Shown here piece by piece: positions 1 through 5,797 of a DNA stretch of 14,192 nt. The notes below the pieces were generated by a model. It saw only the letters and a program-made list of their open reading frames with translations. It did no database searches and was not told the DNA's origin. The stretch comes from Pseudomonadota bacterium (lineage in GTDB: Bacteria; Pseudomonadota; Gammaproteobacteria; Burkholderiales; Burkholderiaceae_C). Where the stretch lies: contig JAEWBU010000122.1 in the NCBI GenBank assembly GCA_023390985.1, positions 1 to 14,192 on the forward strand, written 5' to 3'. The stretch's first letter is position 1; every line of letters begins with the position of its first letter. Both the position numbers and the translations under genes were made by a program.

Positions 1-99
1 GCCTTGCATGATGACGTTCATGAACTTGGCGAGCTCGACATTGCCGTACTTGGGATCCGGCAGGATTTCACGCTTAGGGACTTCGCGACGACGTGGCAT
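1..99 (-). CDS. rpsG: 30S ribosomal protein S7, N-terminal part (cut by window edge)
   Basis: Only the first 33 codons are in the window; the gene runs off the left edge. The visible residues begin MPRRREVPKR and continue through PDPKYGN and FMNVIM, the standard S7 N-terminus. S7 binds the 3' major domain of 16S rRNA, nucleates assembly of the 30S head and contacts E-site tRNA. The ATG at 99-97 is supported by a purine-rich ribosome binding site (complement of 107-114, containing GAGGTG) seven bases upstream. It lies 143 bases downstream of rpsL, the usual str-operon order (rpsL-rpsG-fusA-tuf, the last two not visible here). No separate promoter is evident, so it is probably cotranscribed with rpsL. 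Confidence 0.96.
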   Translation of the reverse strand, partial: MPRRREVPKREILPDPKYGNVELAKFMNVIMQG

Positions 100-193
100 T
101 TCTATTCACCTCTCAATTTGCTTCAGCTGATCCTCTGGGGATCCAGGAGGCCATCCAGGCTCTCCGCTTACTCGACCCGGACCGGGTCACTAC

Positions 194-222
194 GCTTGAC
201 TCGCCTGCCGAGCGAGTGAAGC
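194..222 (-). promoter_or_regulatory. Stem-loop in the rpsL-rpsG intercistronic spacer
   Basis: An inverted repeat of ten pairs broken by one G-G mismatch (arms 194-204 and 212-222, seven-base loop) lies just after the rpsL stop in the 143-base spacer before rpsG. A second short dyad (gacccgg / ccgggtc, about 173-187) is next to it. No U-run follows on the minus strand, so it is not a classical terminator. In E. coli the rpsL-rpsG spacer is where S7 binds its own mRNA to repress translation; a similar role here is inference from position only, since the sequence was not compared with the 16S S7 site. The rest of the spacer shows nothing beyond the rpsG ribosome binding site. Confidence 0.35.
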
Positions 223-242
223 ACCGACAAACGAAAACTCTC

Positions 243-620
243 TTAGGCCTTCTTCGGGCGCTTGGCGCCGTACTTGGAGCGGGCCTGCTTGCGATCCTTG
301 ACGCCTTGCAGGTCCAGCGAGCCGCGCACGATGTGGTAGCGCACGCCCGGCAGGTCCTTCACGCGGCCGCCGCGCACGAGCACCACGGAGTGCTCCTGCA
401 GGTTGTGACCTTCACCGCCGATGTACGAGATGACCTCGAAACCGTTGGTCAGGCGGACCTTGGCGACCTTGCGCAGCGCCGAGTTCGGCTTCTTCGGCGT
501 CGTGGTGTACACGCGGGTGCACACGCCACGGCGCTGGGGGCTGTTCTGCATCGCGGGCGACTTGGAGTTGGTCTTTTCGACCTCCCGGCCCTGACGCACC
601 AGTTGATTGATGGTTGGCAT
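243..620 (-). CDS. rpsL: 30S ribosomal protein S12
   Basis: The 125-residue product has the full S12 signature, including RGVCTRVYTTTPKKPNSALR (residues 31-50), GGEGHNLQEHSVVLVRGG and KDLPGVRYH. S12 sits at the 30S decoding centre and controls accuracy of tRNA selection. The two lysines whose substitution gives streptomycin resistance in many bacteria, K43 and K88, are both wild type, and D89, the residue usually methylthiolated, is present. Length matches the family (123-126). The ATG at 620-618 gives the expected MPTINQLVR start; the only upstream purine stretch (AGGGA) is about 12 bases away, so the ribosome binding site is weak for such a highly expressed gene. It is the first gene of the str operon, with a promoter at 718-746. 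Confidence 0.98.
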   Translation of the reverse strand: MPTINQLVRQGREVEKTNSKSPAMQNSPQRRGVCTRVYTTTPKKPNSALRKVAKVRLTNGFEVISYIGGEGHNLQEHSVVLVRGGRVKDLPGVRYHIVRGSLDLQGVKDRKQARSKYGAKRPKKA

Positions 621-700
621 TGAAGAAAAACGTCCCTAAACGTCTGGAAATGAAAGCGCCCCGCAGCCGGACTGCGACGCGCAGAGGATTCCCGCCCCAA

Positions 701-746
701 TTGCGGGAAAGCCCGCCAGTATAGCCCGGAGCGGGCTCTCCCGCAA
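701..746. repeat. 16-bp inverted repeat overlapping the rpsL promoter, downstream of dacA
   Basis: Arms 701-716 and 731-746 are complementary at 15 of 16 positions around a 14-base loop. It starts 44 bases past the dacA stop, so as RNA it could act as a 3' processing or weak termination structure for the dacA transcript. It lacks the U-run of an intrinsic terminator on either strand. The -35 box of the rpsL promoter is in one arm and the -10 box is in the loop. Arm sequence, spacing and location are read directly; function is inference. Confidence 0.6.
718..746 (-). promoter_or_regulatory. Predicted sigma70 promoter of the rpsL-rpsG operon
   Basis: On the minus strand a -35 box TTGCGG (complement of 741-746) and a -10 box TATACT (complement of 718-723) are separated by exactly 17 bases. 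The bases after the -10 are GGCGGGC, a GC-rich discriminator of the kind seen at stringently controlled ribosomal promoters. The predicted start lies near 710-711, giving a leader of about 90 nucleotides to the rpsL ATG. The elements overlap the inverted repeat at 701-746. Of 621-790, the promoter, repeat and leader are all I can identify; there is no gene in that stretch. Confidence 0.6.
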
Positions 747-790
747 CGCGCATGGCTGCGCCAGCGGATGAGTGGGCACTTACAGCTGGG

Positions 791-1948
791 TTATTTCACC
801 CACAGCCGGAGAGCGTCCCAGGCGCGGCCGAGCACGCCGGCCTCTTCCACGGCCTCCAGCGCGACCAGCGGCACCTCGGTGACCGGCTTGTCGCCGGCCA
901 GCACCTTCAGCGTCGCGACCTGCTGGCCCTTGGTGAACGGTGCCACCAGCGGATCCGGACGAGCCACGGCCGTCTTCAGCTGGGAGGCGGTCCCGGCCGG
1001 CACCGCCACGACCACGGGCTGTGCACGGCCGAGCTTGACGTGGTTGGCGGTGCCCTTCCAGACCGCCGGCGTCACGACCGCCTGATTGGCATCGAACAGC
1101 CGGATGCCTTCCCAGGCCGTGAAGCCCCAGTTCAGCAGCTTCTGCGACTCGTTGGCGCGCACCGTCTCGCTGCTGGCACCCAGCACGATGGACAGCAGCC
1201 GGCGCCCCGGCAGGTTCGGGAAGTCGCGCTTGGCGGTGGCGACCAGGCAGTAGCCGGCGGCGTCGGTGTGGCCGGTCTTCAAGCCGTCGACGGTCGGGTC
1301 ACGGAACAGCAGCATGTTCCGGTTGGTGTCGTTGGCCGTCGGCGTGCCCTGGAAGCGGTACTTCTTGATCGCGTAATAGGGCGTGTATTCCGGGAAGTCC
1401 TGGAGCAGGCGCGAGGCCAGGATGCCCAGGTCGCGCGCGGTCGTGGTGTGACCCGGCACGGCCAGGCCTTCCGCGTTCATGTAGGTGGTGGACTTCATGC
1501 CCAGCGCCTTGGCCTGGTCGTTCATCAGCTGCACGAAGCGCTCCACCGAGCCGCCCACGCCTTCGGCCAGGGCCACGGTGGCATCGTTGCCGGACTGGAC
1601 GACCATCCCCTTGACCAGATCCTCCACCGGCACCTGCATGCCGGGATCGATGAACATGCGCGAACCCGGCATCTTCCAGGCGCGCTCGCTCACGGGCAGC
1701 GTCTGCTGCAGCGAAATCTTCCTGGCGCGCAGCGCGTCGAACACCAGGTACGCCGTCATCAGCTTGGTCAGCGACGCCGGCTCCACCGGCGAGTCGATCT
1801 CGCGGGCGGCCAGCACCTGGTTGGCGCTGACATCCATCAGCAGGTAGCTGCGCGCGGCGATCTCGGGAGGTTGCGGCGCCTGGGCGGCGGCGGCGAAGCA
1901 AAGCAGGGCCAGCAAGGGCGCGGCGAGCGCCTTGGCAAGTCGATTCAT
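791..1948 (-). CDS. dacA: D-alanyl-D-alanine carboxypeptidase (PBP5/6 family, S11 peptidase)
   Basis: This low-molecular-mass penicillin-binding protein removes the terminal D-alanine from peptidoglycan pentapeptides in the periplasm. With the ATG at 1948 it has 385 residues: a signal peptide (about 1-22, ending AAAAQA), the active-site SLTK motif (S59-K62), SGN (119-121) and KTG (224-226). A C-terminal beta-rich domain follows, and an amphipathic tail (GVLGRAWDALRLWVK) resembles the membrane anchor of E. coli PBP5. An in-frame TTG at 1954 is a less likely start; neither has a clear ribosome binding site. The gene begins 13 bases after the alpha/beta hydrolase stop and is the last gene of the hemJ-to-dacA run, so translational coupling is likely. 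The dacA/dacC paralogue choice is uncertain. Confidence 0.93.
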   Translation of the reverse strand: MNRLAKALAAPLLALLCFAAAAQAPQPPEIAARSYLLMDVSANQVLAAREIDSPVEPASLTKLMTAYLVFDALRARKISLQQTLPVSERAWKMPGSRMFIDPGMQVPVEDLVKGMVVQSGNDATVALAEGVGGSVERFVQLMNDQAKALGMKSTTYMNAEGLAVPGHTTTARDLGILASRLLQDFPEYTPYYAIKKYRFQGTPTANDTNRNMLLFRDPTVDGLKTGHTDAAGYCLVATAKRDFPNLPGRRLLSIVLGASSETVRANESQKLLNWGFTAWEGIRLFDANQAVVTPAVWKGTANHVKLGRAQPVVVAVPAGTASQLKTAVARPDPLVAPFTKGQQVATLKVLAGDKPVTEVPLVALEAVEEAGVLGRAWDALRLWVK

Positions 1949-1961
1949 CGTCAAGGGACGT

Positions 1962-2585
1962 TCAGGAGCGGAGGTGGCGCGCCACCAGGGTTTTCAGGAG
2001 CGGCAATTGTCCGTGGAAGAAATGCCCGCCCCCCGGCACGACGGTGACCGGAAGTGACTGCGGCCGCGCCCAGTCCATGACGGATTGCAGCGGCACCGTA
2101 TCGTCTTCCTCGCCGTGGACCACCAGCGTGCGCTCATGCGCCTCCGGCGGGATCGAGGCGACGGAAAAGCGCGACGCAGCCGTGCCCACCAGCACCACCT
2201 TGCGGACGTCGCGCGAGGTCCAGAGCGACGCGAGCACGCCGCTCGGGACGAAGGCGCCGAACGAGAAGCCCGCCAGCGCCATCGGCCCCTCGGGCGCGAG
2301 GGCGGCCACCAGGCCGCGCATGTCGTCGGCCTCGCCCCGGCCTTCGTCGTGCGTGCCGGCGCTGGCGCCCACGCCGCGGAAGTTGAAGCGCACCGCGCTC
2401 CAGCCGCTCTGCACGAACGCGCGGGCGAGCGTCTGCACCACCTTGTTCTCCATGGTGCCGCCGAAGAGCGGATGCGGATGCGCGATGAAGGCGATGCCCC
2501 GGGTCGCGTGCTCCGGGTCGTCGCGCAGCACTTCGATGGCGCCGGCCGCGCCTTGCGCCTGCAGCCGCTGGGTCCGCGAATTCAT
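1962..2585 (-). CDS. Alpha/beta hydrolase (COG2945-like small serine hydrolase)
   Basis: The 207-residue protein has an alpha/beta-hydrolase core. HPHPLFGGTMENKVV (36-50) is typical of the COG2945 group, with FNFRGVGAS (67-75) following. The nucleophile elbow is GFSFGA (S108), an acidic residue sits in GEEDDTVP (about 161-162) and the histidine is in GGGHFF (H188), completing a Ser-Asp-His triad. There is no signal peptide, so it is probably cytoplasmic. The substrate is unknown; esterase or thioesterase activity is a family-level guess. The ATG at 2585-2583 lies 14 bases after the ferredoxin stop without a good ribosome binding site. A longer reading frame upstream overlaps the ferredoxin gene and is rejected, because hydrolase homology begins at this ATG. 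Confidence 0.88.
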   Translation of the reverse strand: MNSRTQRLQAQGAAGAIEVLRDDPEHATRGIAFIAHPHPLFGGTMENKVVQTLARAFVQSGWSAVRFNFRGVGASAGTHDEGRGEADDMRGLVAALAPEGPMALAGFSFGAFVPSGVLASLWTSRDVRKVVLVGTAASRFSVASIPPEAHERTLVVHGEEDDTVPLQSVMDWARPQSLPVTVVPGGGHFFHGQLPLLKTLVARHLRS

Positions 2586-2599
2586 CGCGCGCGAACCGG

Positions 2600-2941
2600 T
2601 CAGCGACCCAGGTGCGGCGGGGTGAGCAGGCGCTCGACCACGCGGCCGTTCTTCAGGTGCGACTCGACGATCTCGTCGATGTCCTGCTGGTCCACGTACG
2701 TGTACCAGACGGCCTCGGGATAGACCACGGCGATCGGGCCGCCCGCGCAGCGGTCCAGGCAGCCGGCCTTGTTCACGCGCACCTTGCCCGGACCGGCCAG
2801 GCCCTGCGACTTGACCTGCGCCTTGCAGCGATCGAAGGCCGCCTGGGCGTTGTGGTCGGCGCAGCAGTTCTCGCCGTTCTCGCGTTTGTTCAGGCAGAAG
2901 AAGATGTGGCGCTCGTAGTAGGAGCGTTGCGGCGAACTCAT
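2600..2941 (-). CDS. Thioredoxin-like [2Fe-2S] ferredoxin
   Basis: This 113-residue protein matches the small thioredoxin-fold ferredoxins (Shethna/Aquifex Fd4 type). The N-terminal HIFFCLNKRENGENCC supplies C16 and C26 or C27, and AGCLDRCAGGP supplies C61 and C65 with the characteristic C-x3-C spacing. VYPEAVWY and a C-terminal helix complete the fold. It is a cytoplasmic electron carrier; the partner is unknown. The start ATG (2941-2939) overlaps the stop of the VanZ-family gene in an ATGA arrangement, and no ribosome binding site is obvious, so reinitiation is likely. C39 is an additional cysteine outside the expected ligand set. No nitrogenase or other typical partner is in view. Confidence 0.9.
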   Translation of the reverse strand: MSSPQRSYYERHIFFCLNKRENGENCCADHNAQAAFDRCKAQVKSQGLAGPGKVRVNKAGCLDRCAGGPIAVVYPEAVWYTYVDQQDIDEIVESHLKNGRVVERLLTPPHLGR

Positions 2942-4068
2942 TGCGAAATTCTAGGCCTCGGCTCGCCGGTCGAGACCCGCACCAGCACATAAGCCAGCGT
3001 CGCGTAAGGCCACAGCCATCCCAGCCACTGGACCAGGCCGTGGAACTGGATGAAGCGGCCCTGCTCCCACGTCTGCAGCGTGTGCGCGAAGTACGCGCTC
3101 TCGGGCGCCTGGTTGAGCAGGCTCAGGTGCACCACCAGCGCCAGCAGCACCAGCGCCGCGCAGCCGCGCCGCGGCAACGGCAGCATCAGCAAGGCCAGCA
3201 CCAGGCCGGTGAGCAGCCCCAGGCGCACGGGAAAGCTGAGCCAGGACCAGGCGTGCCCCGGGCCCCAGCTCAGGGCGGCCGCCAGCGCGGTGGCACCGAC
3301 GCCCATGGCCAGCACGACCGCCGCGAACACCGCGCGCCGCGGCACCGACCGCATCACCGAATAGGCCAGCAGGCAGGGCACGAGCACGCCCAGCGCCACG
3401 CAAACCAGTTCGGTGCCGGGCATCAGCGGCTGCAGTTCCACGTCGCGCACCGGCAGCCACTCGAGGAAGGGCGTGTCCATCAGCCATTCCGCGACCGCCG
3501 CCTCCAGCCGCTCGAACACCTGGCCGAGTCCGAGCGGAACGGCCGCGGGGAACAGCAGCGCGACCGGCCACAGCGCCAGCAGCACCAGCGCGCCGTGCGC
3601 CTCCTCCACGAACCAGCGCAGGCGGAAGCGGCTCCAGTGGTCGATCGCGCCCAGCTTCTCCAGCGCGCCCGCGAGCGCGGCCCCGAACAGCGTGCCCAGC
3701 ACGTTGAGGCCGAAATCCAGGTTGGAGGGCACGCGCCGCGGCAGGTAGGTCTGCAGCGCCTCCATGGAGAAAGCGAGCACCATCCCGGCGAGCGTCGCGA
3801 AAGCGATGGCCGACCCGTTGCTGGAGGCGCCCGGGTTGTCGGCGCGGCGCATCCTGGCCAGCGCCAGGAGGAATCCGAACGGCGCGTAACCGGCGGTGTT
3901 GGCCGTGAGGTCGAAGCCGGTCCAGTAGAGCGGCCAGGGGCTGGAGAGGAAGGCCCAGGGGGCGATGCCCTGGTCACGCCAGCCCTCGAACGGGTACAGG
4001 CTCGCGTAGACGATCAGCGCCGCGTAGGCCTGCGCCAGCGGCCATGCGGAGGTCTTGCGCACCGCCAC
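2938..4068 (-). CDS. VanZ-family membrane protein with long C-terminal extension
   Basis: This 376-residue integral membrane protein has an N-terminal VanZ-like domain (about 10-140), recognised by YASLYPFEGW, NTAGYAPFGFLLA and EALQTYLPRRVPSNLDFGLNVLGTLFG. The remaining ~230 residues contain roughly five or six more hydrophobic segments. VanZ itself (about 160 residues) gives low-level teicoplanin resistance, but most family members have no known role and nothing here implies glycopeptide resistance. The predicted start is GTG at 4068-4066, eight bases after an AGGG formed at the hemJ stop; a second in-frame GTG is at 4062. The gene starts 10 bases after hemJ and overlaps the ferredoxin start by four bases. 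Confidence 0.85.
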   Translation of the reverse strand: MAVRKTSAWPLAQAYAALIVYASLYPFEGWRDQGIAPWAFLSSPWPLYWTGFDLTANTAGYAPFGFLLALARMRRADNPGASSNGSAIAFATLAGMVLAFSMEALQTYLPRRVPSNLDFGLNVLGTLFGAALAGALEKLGAIDHWSRFRLRWFVEEAHGALVLLALWPVALLFPAAVPLGLGQVFERLEAAVAEWLMDTPFLEWLPVRDVELQPLMPGTELVCVALGVLVPCLLAYSVMRSVPRRAVFAAVVLAMGVGATALAAALSWGPGHAWSWLSFPVRLGLLTGLVLALLMLPLPRRGCAALVLLALVVHLSLLNQAPESAYFAHTLQTWEQGRFIQFHGLVQWLGWLWPYATLAYVLVRVSTGEPRPRISQ

Positions 4069-4078
4069 CGCGAGCGCC

Positions 4079-4501
4079 CTAGAACGGCTTGACGACGACG
4101 AGCACCACCGCCGCCAGCAGCAGCAGCACCGGCGCTTCGTTGAACCAGCGGTACCAGCGATGGCTGCGCGTCGGTGCGCCCGCCAGGAACTTGCGCAGCA
4201 TCACCGCGCAGGCGTGGTGGTAGCCGATGACCAGCAGCACCACCGTGAGCTTGGCGTGCATCCAGCCGCTGCCGCGCCCGATCCCGTAGCCGAGCCAGAG
4301 CCACAGGCCCAAAGCGAGCGCCGGCACGGCCAGCAAGGTCGTGAAACGCAGCAGCTTGCGCGCCATCAGCAGCAGGCGATCGCGCTCGGCCAGCGATCCC
4401 GGCGCCACCATGGCCAGGTTCACGTAGATGCGCGGCAGGTAGAACAACCCGGCGAACCAGCTGGCGACGAACACGATGTGGAACGCTTTGACCCAGAGCA
4501 T
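4079..4501 (-). CDS. hemJ: Protoporphyrinogen IX oxidase HemJ (CopD/UPF0093 family)
   Basis: The 140-residue, four-helix membrane protein matches HemJ: MLWVKAFHIVFVASWFAGLFYLPR at the start, WMHAKL (80-85), GYHHAC and the tail SHRWYRWFNEAPVL ending VVVKPF. HemJ oxidises protoporphyrinogen IX to protoporphyrin IX, the penultimate step of heme synthesis. Conserved H8, R24, H82 and K84 are present. The frame is open upstream to 4603, but homology begins at the ATG 4501-4499 and the upstream part runs through an intrinsic terminator, so the short form is chosen. There is no convincing ribosome binding site; a TACACT -10-like box sits six bases before the ATG. It is divergent from hemB, which supports the heme assignment over a copper-resistance CopD role. 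Confidence 0.87.
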   Translation of the reverse strand: MLWVKAFHIVFVASWFAGLFYLPRIYVNLAMVAPGSLAERDRLLLMARKLLRFTTLLAVPALALGLWLWLGYGIGRGSGWMHAKLTVVLLVIGYHHACAVMLRKFLAGAPTRSHRWYRWFNEAPVLLLLAAVVLVVVKPF

Positions 4502-4550
4502 GTCCCGAGTGTACGGAAGGGCTGATGGGCCGCGCGCGGATGGGCGCGCC

Positions 4551-4577
4551 AAAAAAAACCCCGGCCATCGGCCGGGG
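4551..4577 (-). terminator. Intrinsic terminator of a minus-strand transcript
   Basis: A perfect 8-bp GC stem (4559-4566 with 4570-4577, three-base loop) is followed on the minus strand by eight consecutive U residues (complement of 4551-4558), a textbook Rho-independent terminator. It lies 50 bases upstream of the hemJ start codon and belongs to no annotated gene: the only thing upstream of it on this strand is the candidate small RNA or leader starting near 4650. It could therefore terminate that RNA or act as an attenuator before hemJ. Confidence 0.88.
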
Positions 4578-4650
4578 TAGGAAGCCTTTTTGCTGTCACA
4601 CATTAAGGCGCCCGCTCAGGGAGGAAAAGCGGGGAGCGGCAAGCCGCCCG
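4551..4650 (-). ncRNA. Candidate small RNA with a CCUCC anti-Shine-Dalgarno loop
   Basis: Between the minus-strand promoter at 4657-4685 and the terminator at 4551-4577 lies a transcript of about 100 nucleotides with no credible ORF. It can form a short 5' hairpin (4636-4647, stem gcgg/ccgc) and a 6-bp stem (4611-4616 with 4628-4633). The second stem presents an 11-nucleotide loop reading UUUCCUCCCUG, complementary to Shine-Dalgarno sequences. A less structured A/U-richer linker and the terminator hairpin with U8 follow. This architecture resembles C-rich-loop trans-acting sRNAs. Alternatives are a hemJ attenuator leader or a short peptide from ATG 4603, but that ATG has no ribosome binding site. 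Structures were found by eye, without energy calculation. Confidence 0.5.
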
Positions 4651-4656
4651 GGGCGC

Positions 4657-4685
4657 AATTTAACAGACACCCCCCGCCCTTTCAA
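4657..4685 (-). promoter_or_regulatory. Predicted sigma70 promoter of the candidate small RNA
   Basis: On the minus strand TTGAAA (complement of 4680-4685, five of six matches to the -35 consensus) and TAAATT (complement of 4657-4662) are 17 bases apart, and TG-T precedes the -10 hexamer as in extended -10 promoters. A start near 4649-4650 follows. It reads away from hemB into the terminator-bounded unit upstream of hemJ. Confidence 0.55.
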
Positions 4686-4771
4686 GCGAACGGCCAAGCC
4701 GCTGCGGATGCGTTGGCGCTCGCTCCGCCCGCGGTCGAAGCGTGGCCGGAGAGGGCGGCAGGTCGATGCGG

Positions 4772-4787
4772 CACAATTTTCCCCATG
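4772..4787 (+). promoter_or_regulatory. -10-like box abutting the hemB start (possible leaderless promoter)
   Basis: CACAAT at 4772-4777 is followed by seven bases and then the hemB ATG at 4785-4787, so transcription would begin at or next to the A of the start codon. No Shine-Dalgarno sequence precedes the ATG, consistent with a leaderless mRNA. No recognisable -35 box is found at 16-18 bases spacing, which limits confidence. Confidence 0.3.
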
Positions 4788-5786
4788 GTCCTGCACGCTT
4801 CCTTCCCCCACGGCCGCCCGCGTCGGCTTCGCCGCGACGAATTCACGCGCAACCTGGTGCGCGAGAACGCACTCACGGCCCACGACCTCATCTACCCGGT
4901 GTTCGTGCTCGATGGCCAGAACCGCCGCGAACCGGTCGCGTCCATGCCGGGCGTGGAGCGCCTCAGCCTCGACCTGCTGCTGCCGGTCGCCGAGGAATGC
5001 GTGAAGCTCGGGATCCCCGCGCTGGCGCTGTTCCCCGTCATCGACCCCTCGCTCAAGTCGCCCGACGGCCGCGAAGCCTGCAACCCGGAAGGCCTGGTGC
5101 CGCGCGTGGTGCGCGGGCTCAAGCAGCGCTTCCCGACCCTGGGCGTGATGACCGACGTGGCGCTCGATCCCTACACCAGCCACGGGCAGGACGGCCTGCT
5201 GGACGACACCGGCTACATCCTGAACGACGAGACGGTGGAAGTGCTGGTGCGCCAGGCGCTGGCCCAGGCCGAGGCGGGCGTGGACATCGTCGCCCCCAGC
5301 GACATGATGGACGGCCGCATCGGCGCGATCCGCCAGGCGCTGGAAGCCAGCGGCGCTATCCACACCCGGATCATGGCCTACAGCGCGAAGTACGCGAGCG
5401 CGTTCTACGGCCCGTTCCGCGACGCCGTGGGCTCCGCCGGCAACCTGGGCAAGAGCGACAAGAAGGTCTACCAGATGGACCCGGCCAACAGCGACGAGGC
5501 GCTGCGCGAAGTCGCGATGGACATCGCCGAAGGCGCCGACATGGTGATGGTCAAGCCCGGCATGCCGTACCTGGACATCGTGCGTCGCGTGAAGGACGAA
5601 TTCCGCATGCCCACCTTCGTGTACCAGGTGTCCGGCGAGTACGCGATGCTGCAGGCGGCCGCGCGCAACGGCTGGCTGGCCGGCGAGGCGGTGATGATGG
5701 AAAGCCTGCTCGCGTTCAAGCGCGCCGGCGCTGACGGCGTCCTGACCTACTTCGCCCTGGAGGCGGCGCGCAAGCTGCGCGCCTGA
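4785..5786 (+). CDS. hemB: Delta-aminolevulinic acid dehydratase (porphobilinogen synthase), Mg-type
   Basis: HemB condenses two 5-aminolevulinate molecules into porphobilinogen, the first common step of tetrapyrrole synthesis, in the cytoplasm. The 333-residue protein shows the two active-site lysines in YSAKYASAFYGPF (K202) and VMVKPGMPYLD (K257, Schiff base), plus VAPSDMMDGR (169-178). The metal site reads DVALDPYTSHGQD (124-136) with aspartates where zinc enzymes carry cysteines, as in the magnesium-dependent Pseudomonas enzyme. The ATG at 4785 gives the normal N-terminus (FPHGRPRRLRRDEFTRNLV); the open frame continues upstream to 4590 but would cross the small-RNA promoter and has no homology. 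It is divergent from hemJ and 11 bases ahead of the CorA-family gene. Confidence 0.97.
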   Translation: MVLHASFPHGRPRRLRRDEFTRNLVRENALTAHDLIYPVFVLDGQNRREPVASMPGVERLSLDLLLPVAEECVKLGIPALALFPVIDPSLKSPDGREACNPEGLVPRVVRGLKQRFPTLGVMTDVALDPYTSHGQDGLLDDTGYILNDETVEVLVRQALAQAEAGVDIVAPSDMMDGRIGAIRQALEASGAIHTRIMAYSAKYASAFYGPFRDAVGSAGNLGKSDKKVYQMDPANSDEALREVAMDIAEGADMVMVKPGMPYLDIVRRVKDEFRMPTFVYQVSGEYAMLQAAARNGWLAGEAVMMESLLAFKRAGADGVLTYFALEAARKLRA

Positions 5787-5797
5787 CACCGCCCCCG

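Noticed and set aside
243..620. Streptomycin-resistance allele of rpsL
   Set aside because: K43 and K88 are both the sensitive wild-type lysines.
752..2047. Long plus-strand open frame opposite dacA
   Set aside because: It is the complement of the carboxypeptidase gene; composition (His/Arg/Gly-rich) is typical of an antisense frame in GC-rich DNA. The same applies to the other long opposite-strand frames, for example 2941-4092 and 12795-14102.
791..4068. Glycopeptide-resistance island (VanZ-family protein plus D-Ala-D-Ala carboxypeptidase)
   Set aside because: The carboxypeptidase is a PBP5-type serine enzyme, not VanX/VanY. No VanA/H ligase or dehydrogenase or two-component system is present, and Gram-negative cells are intrinsically insensitive.
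4502..4603. N-terminal extension of the HemJ reading frame to ATG 4603
   Set aside because: It would be translated through an intrinsic terminator, has no ribosome binding site, and HemJ similarity starts exactly at the ATG at 4501.
4590..4784. 65-codon upstream extension of HemB
   Set aside because: The extension overlaps the small-RNA promoter on the other strand, is low in similarity to any HemB, and the standard N-terminus begins at 4785.
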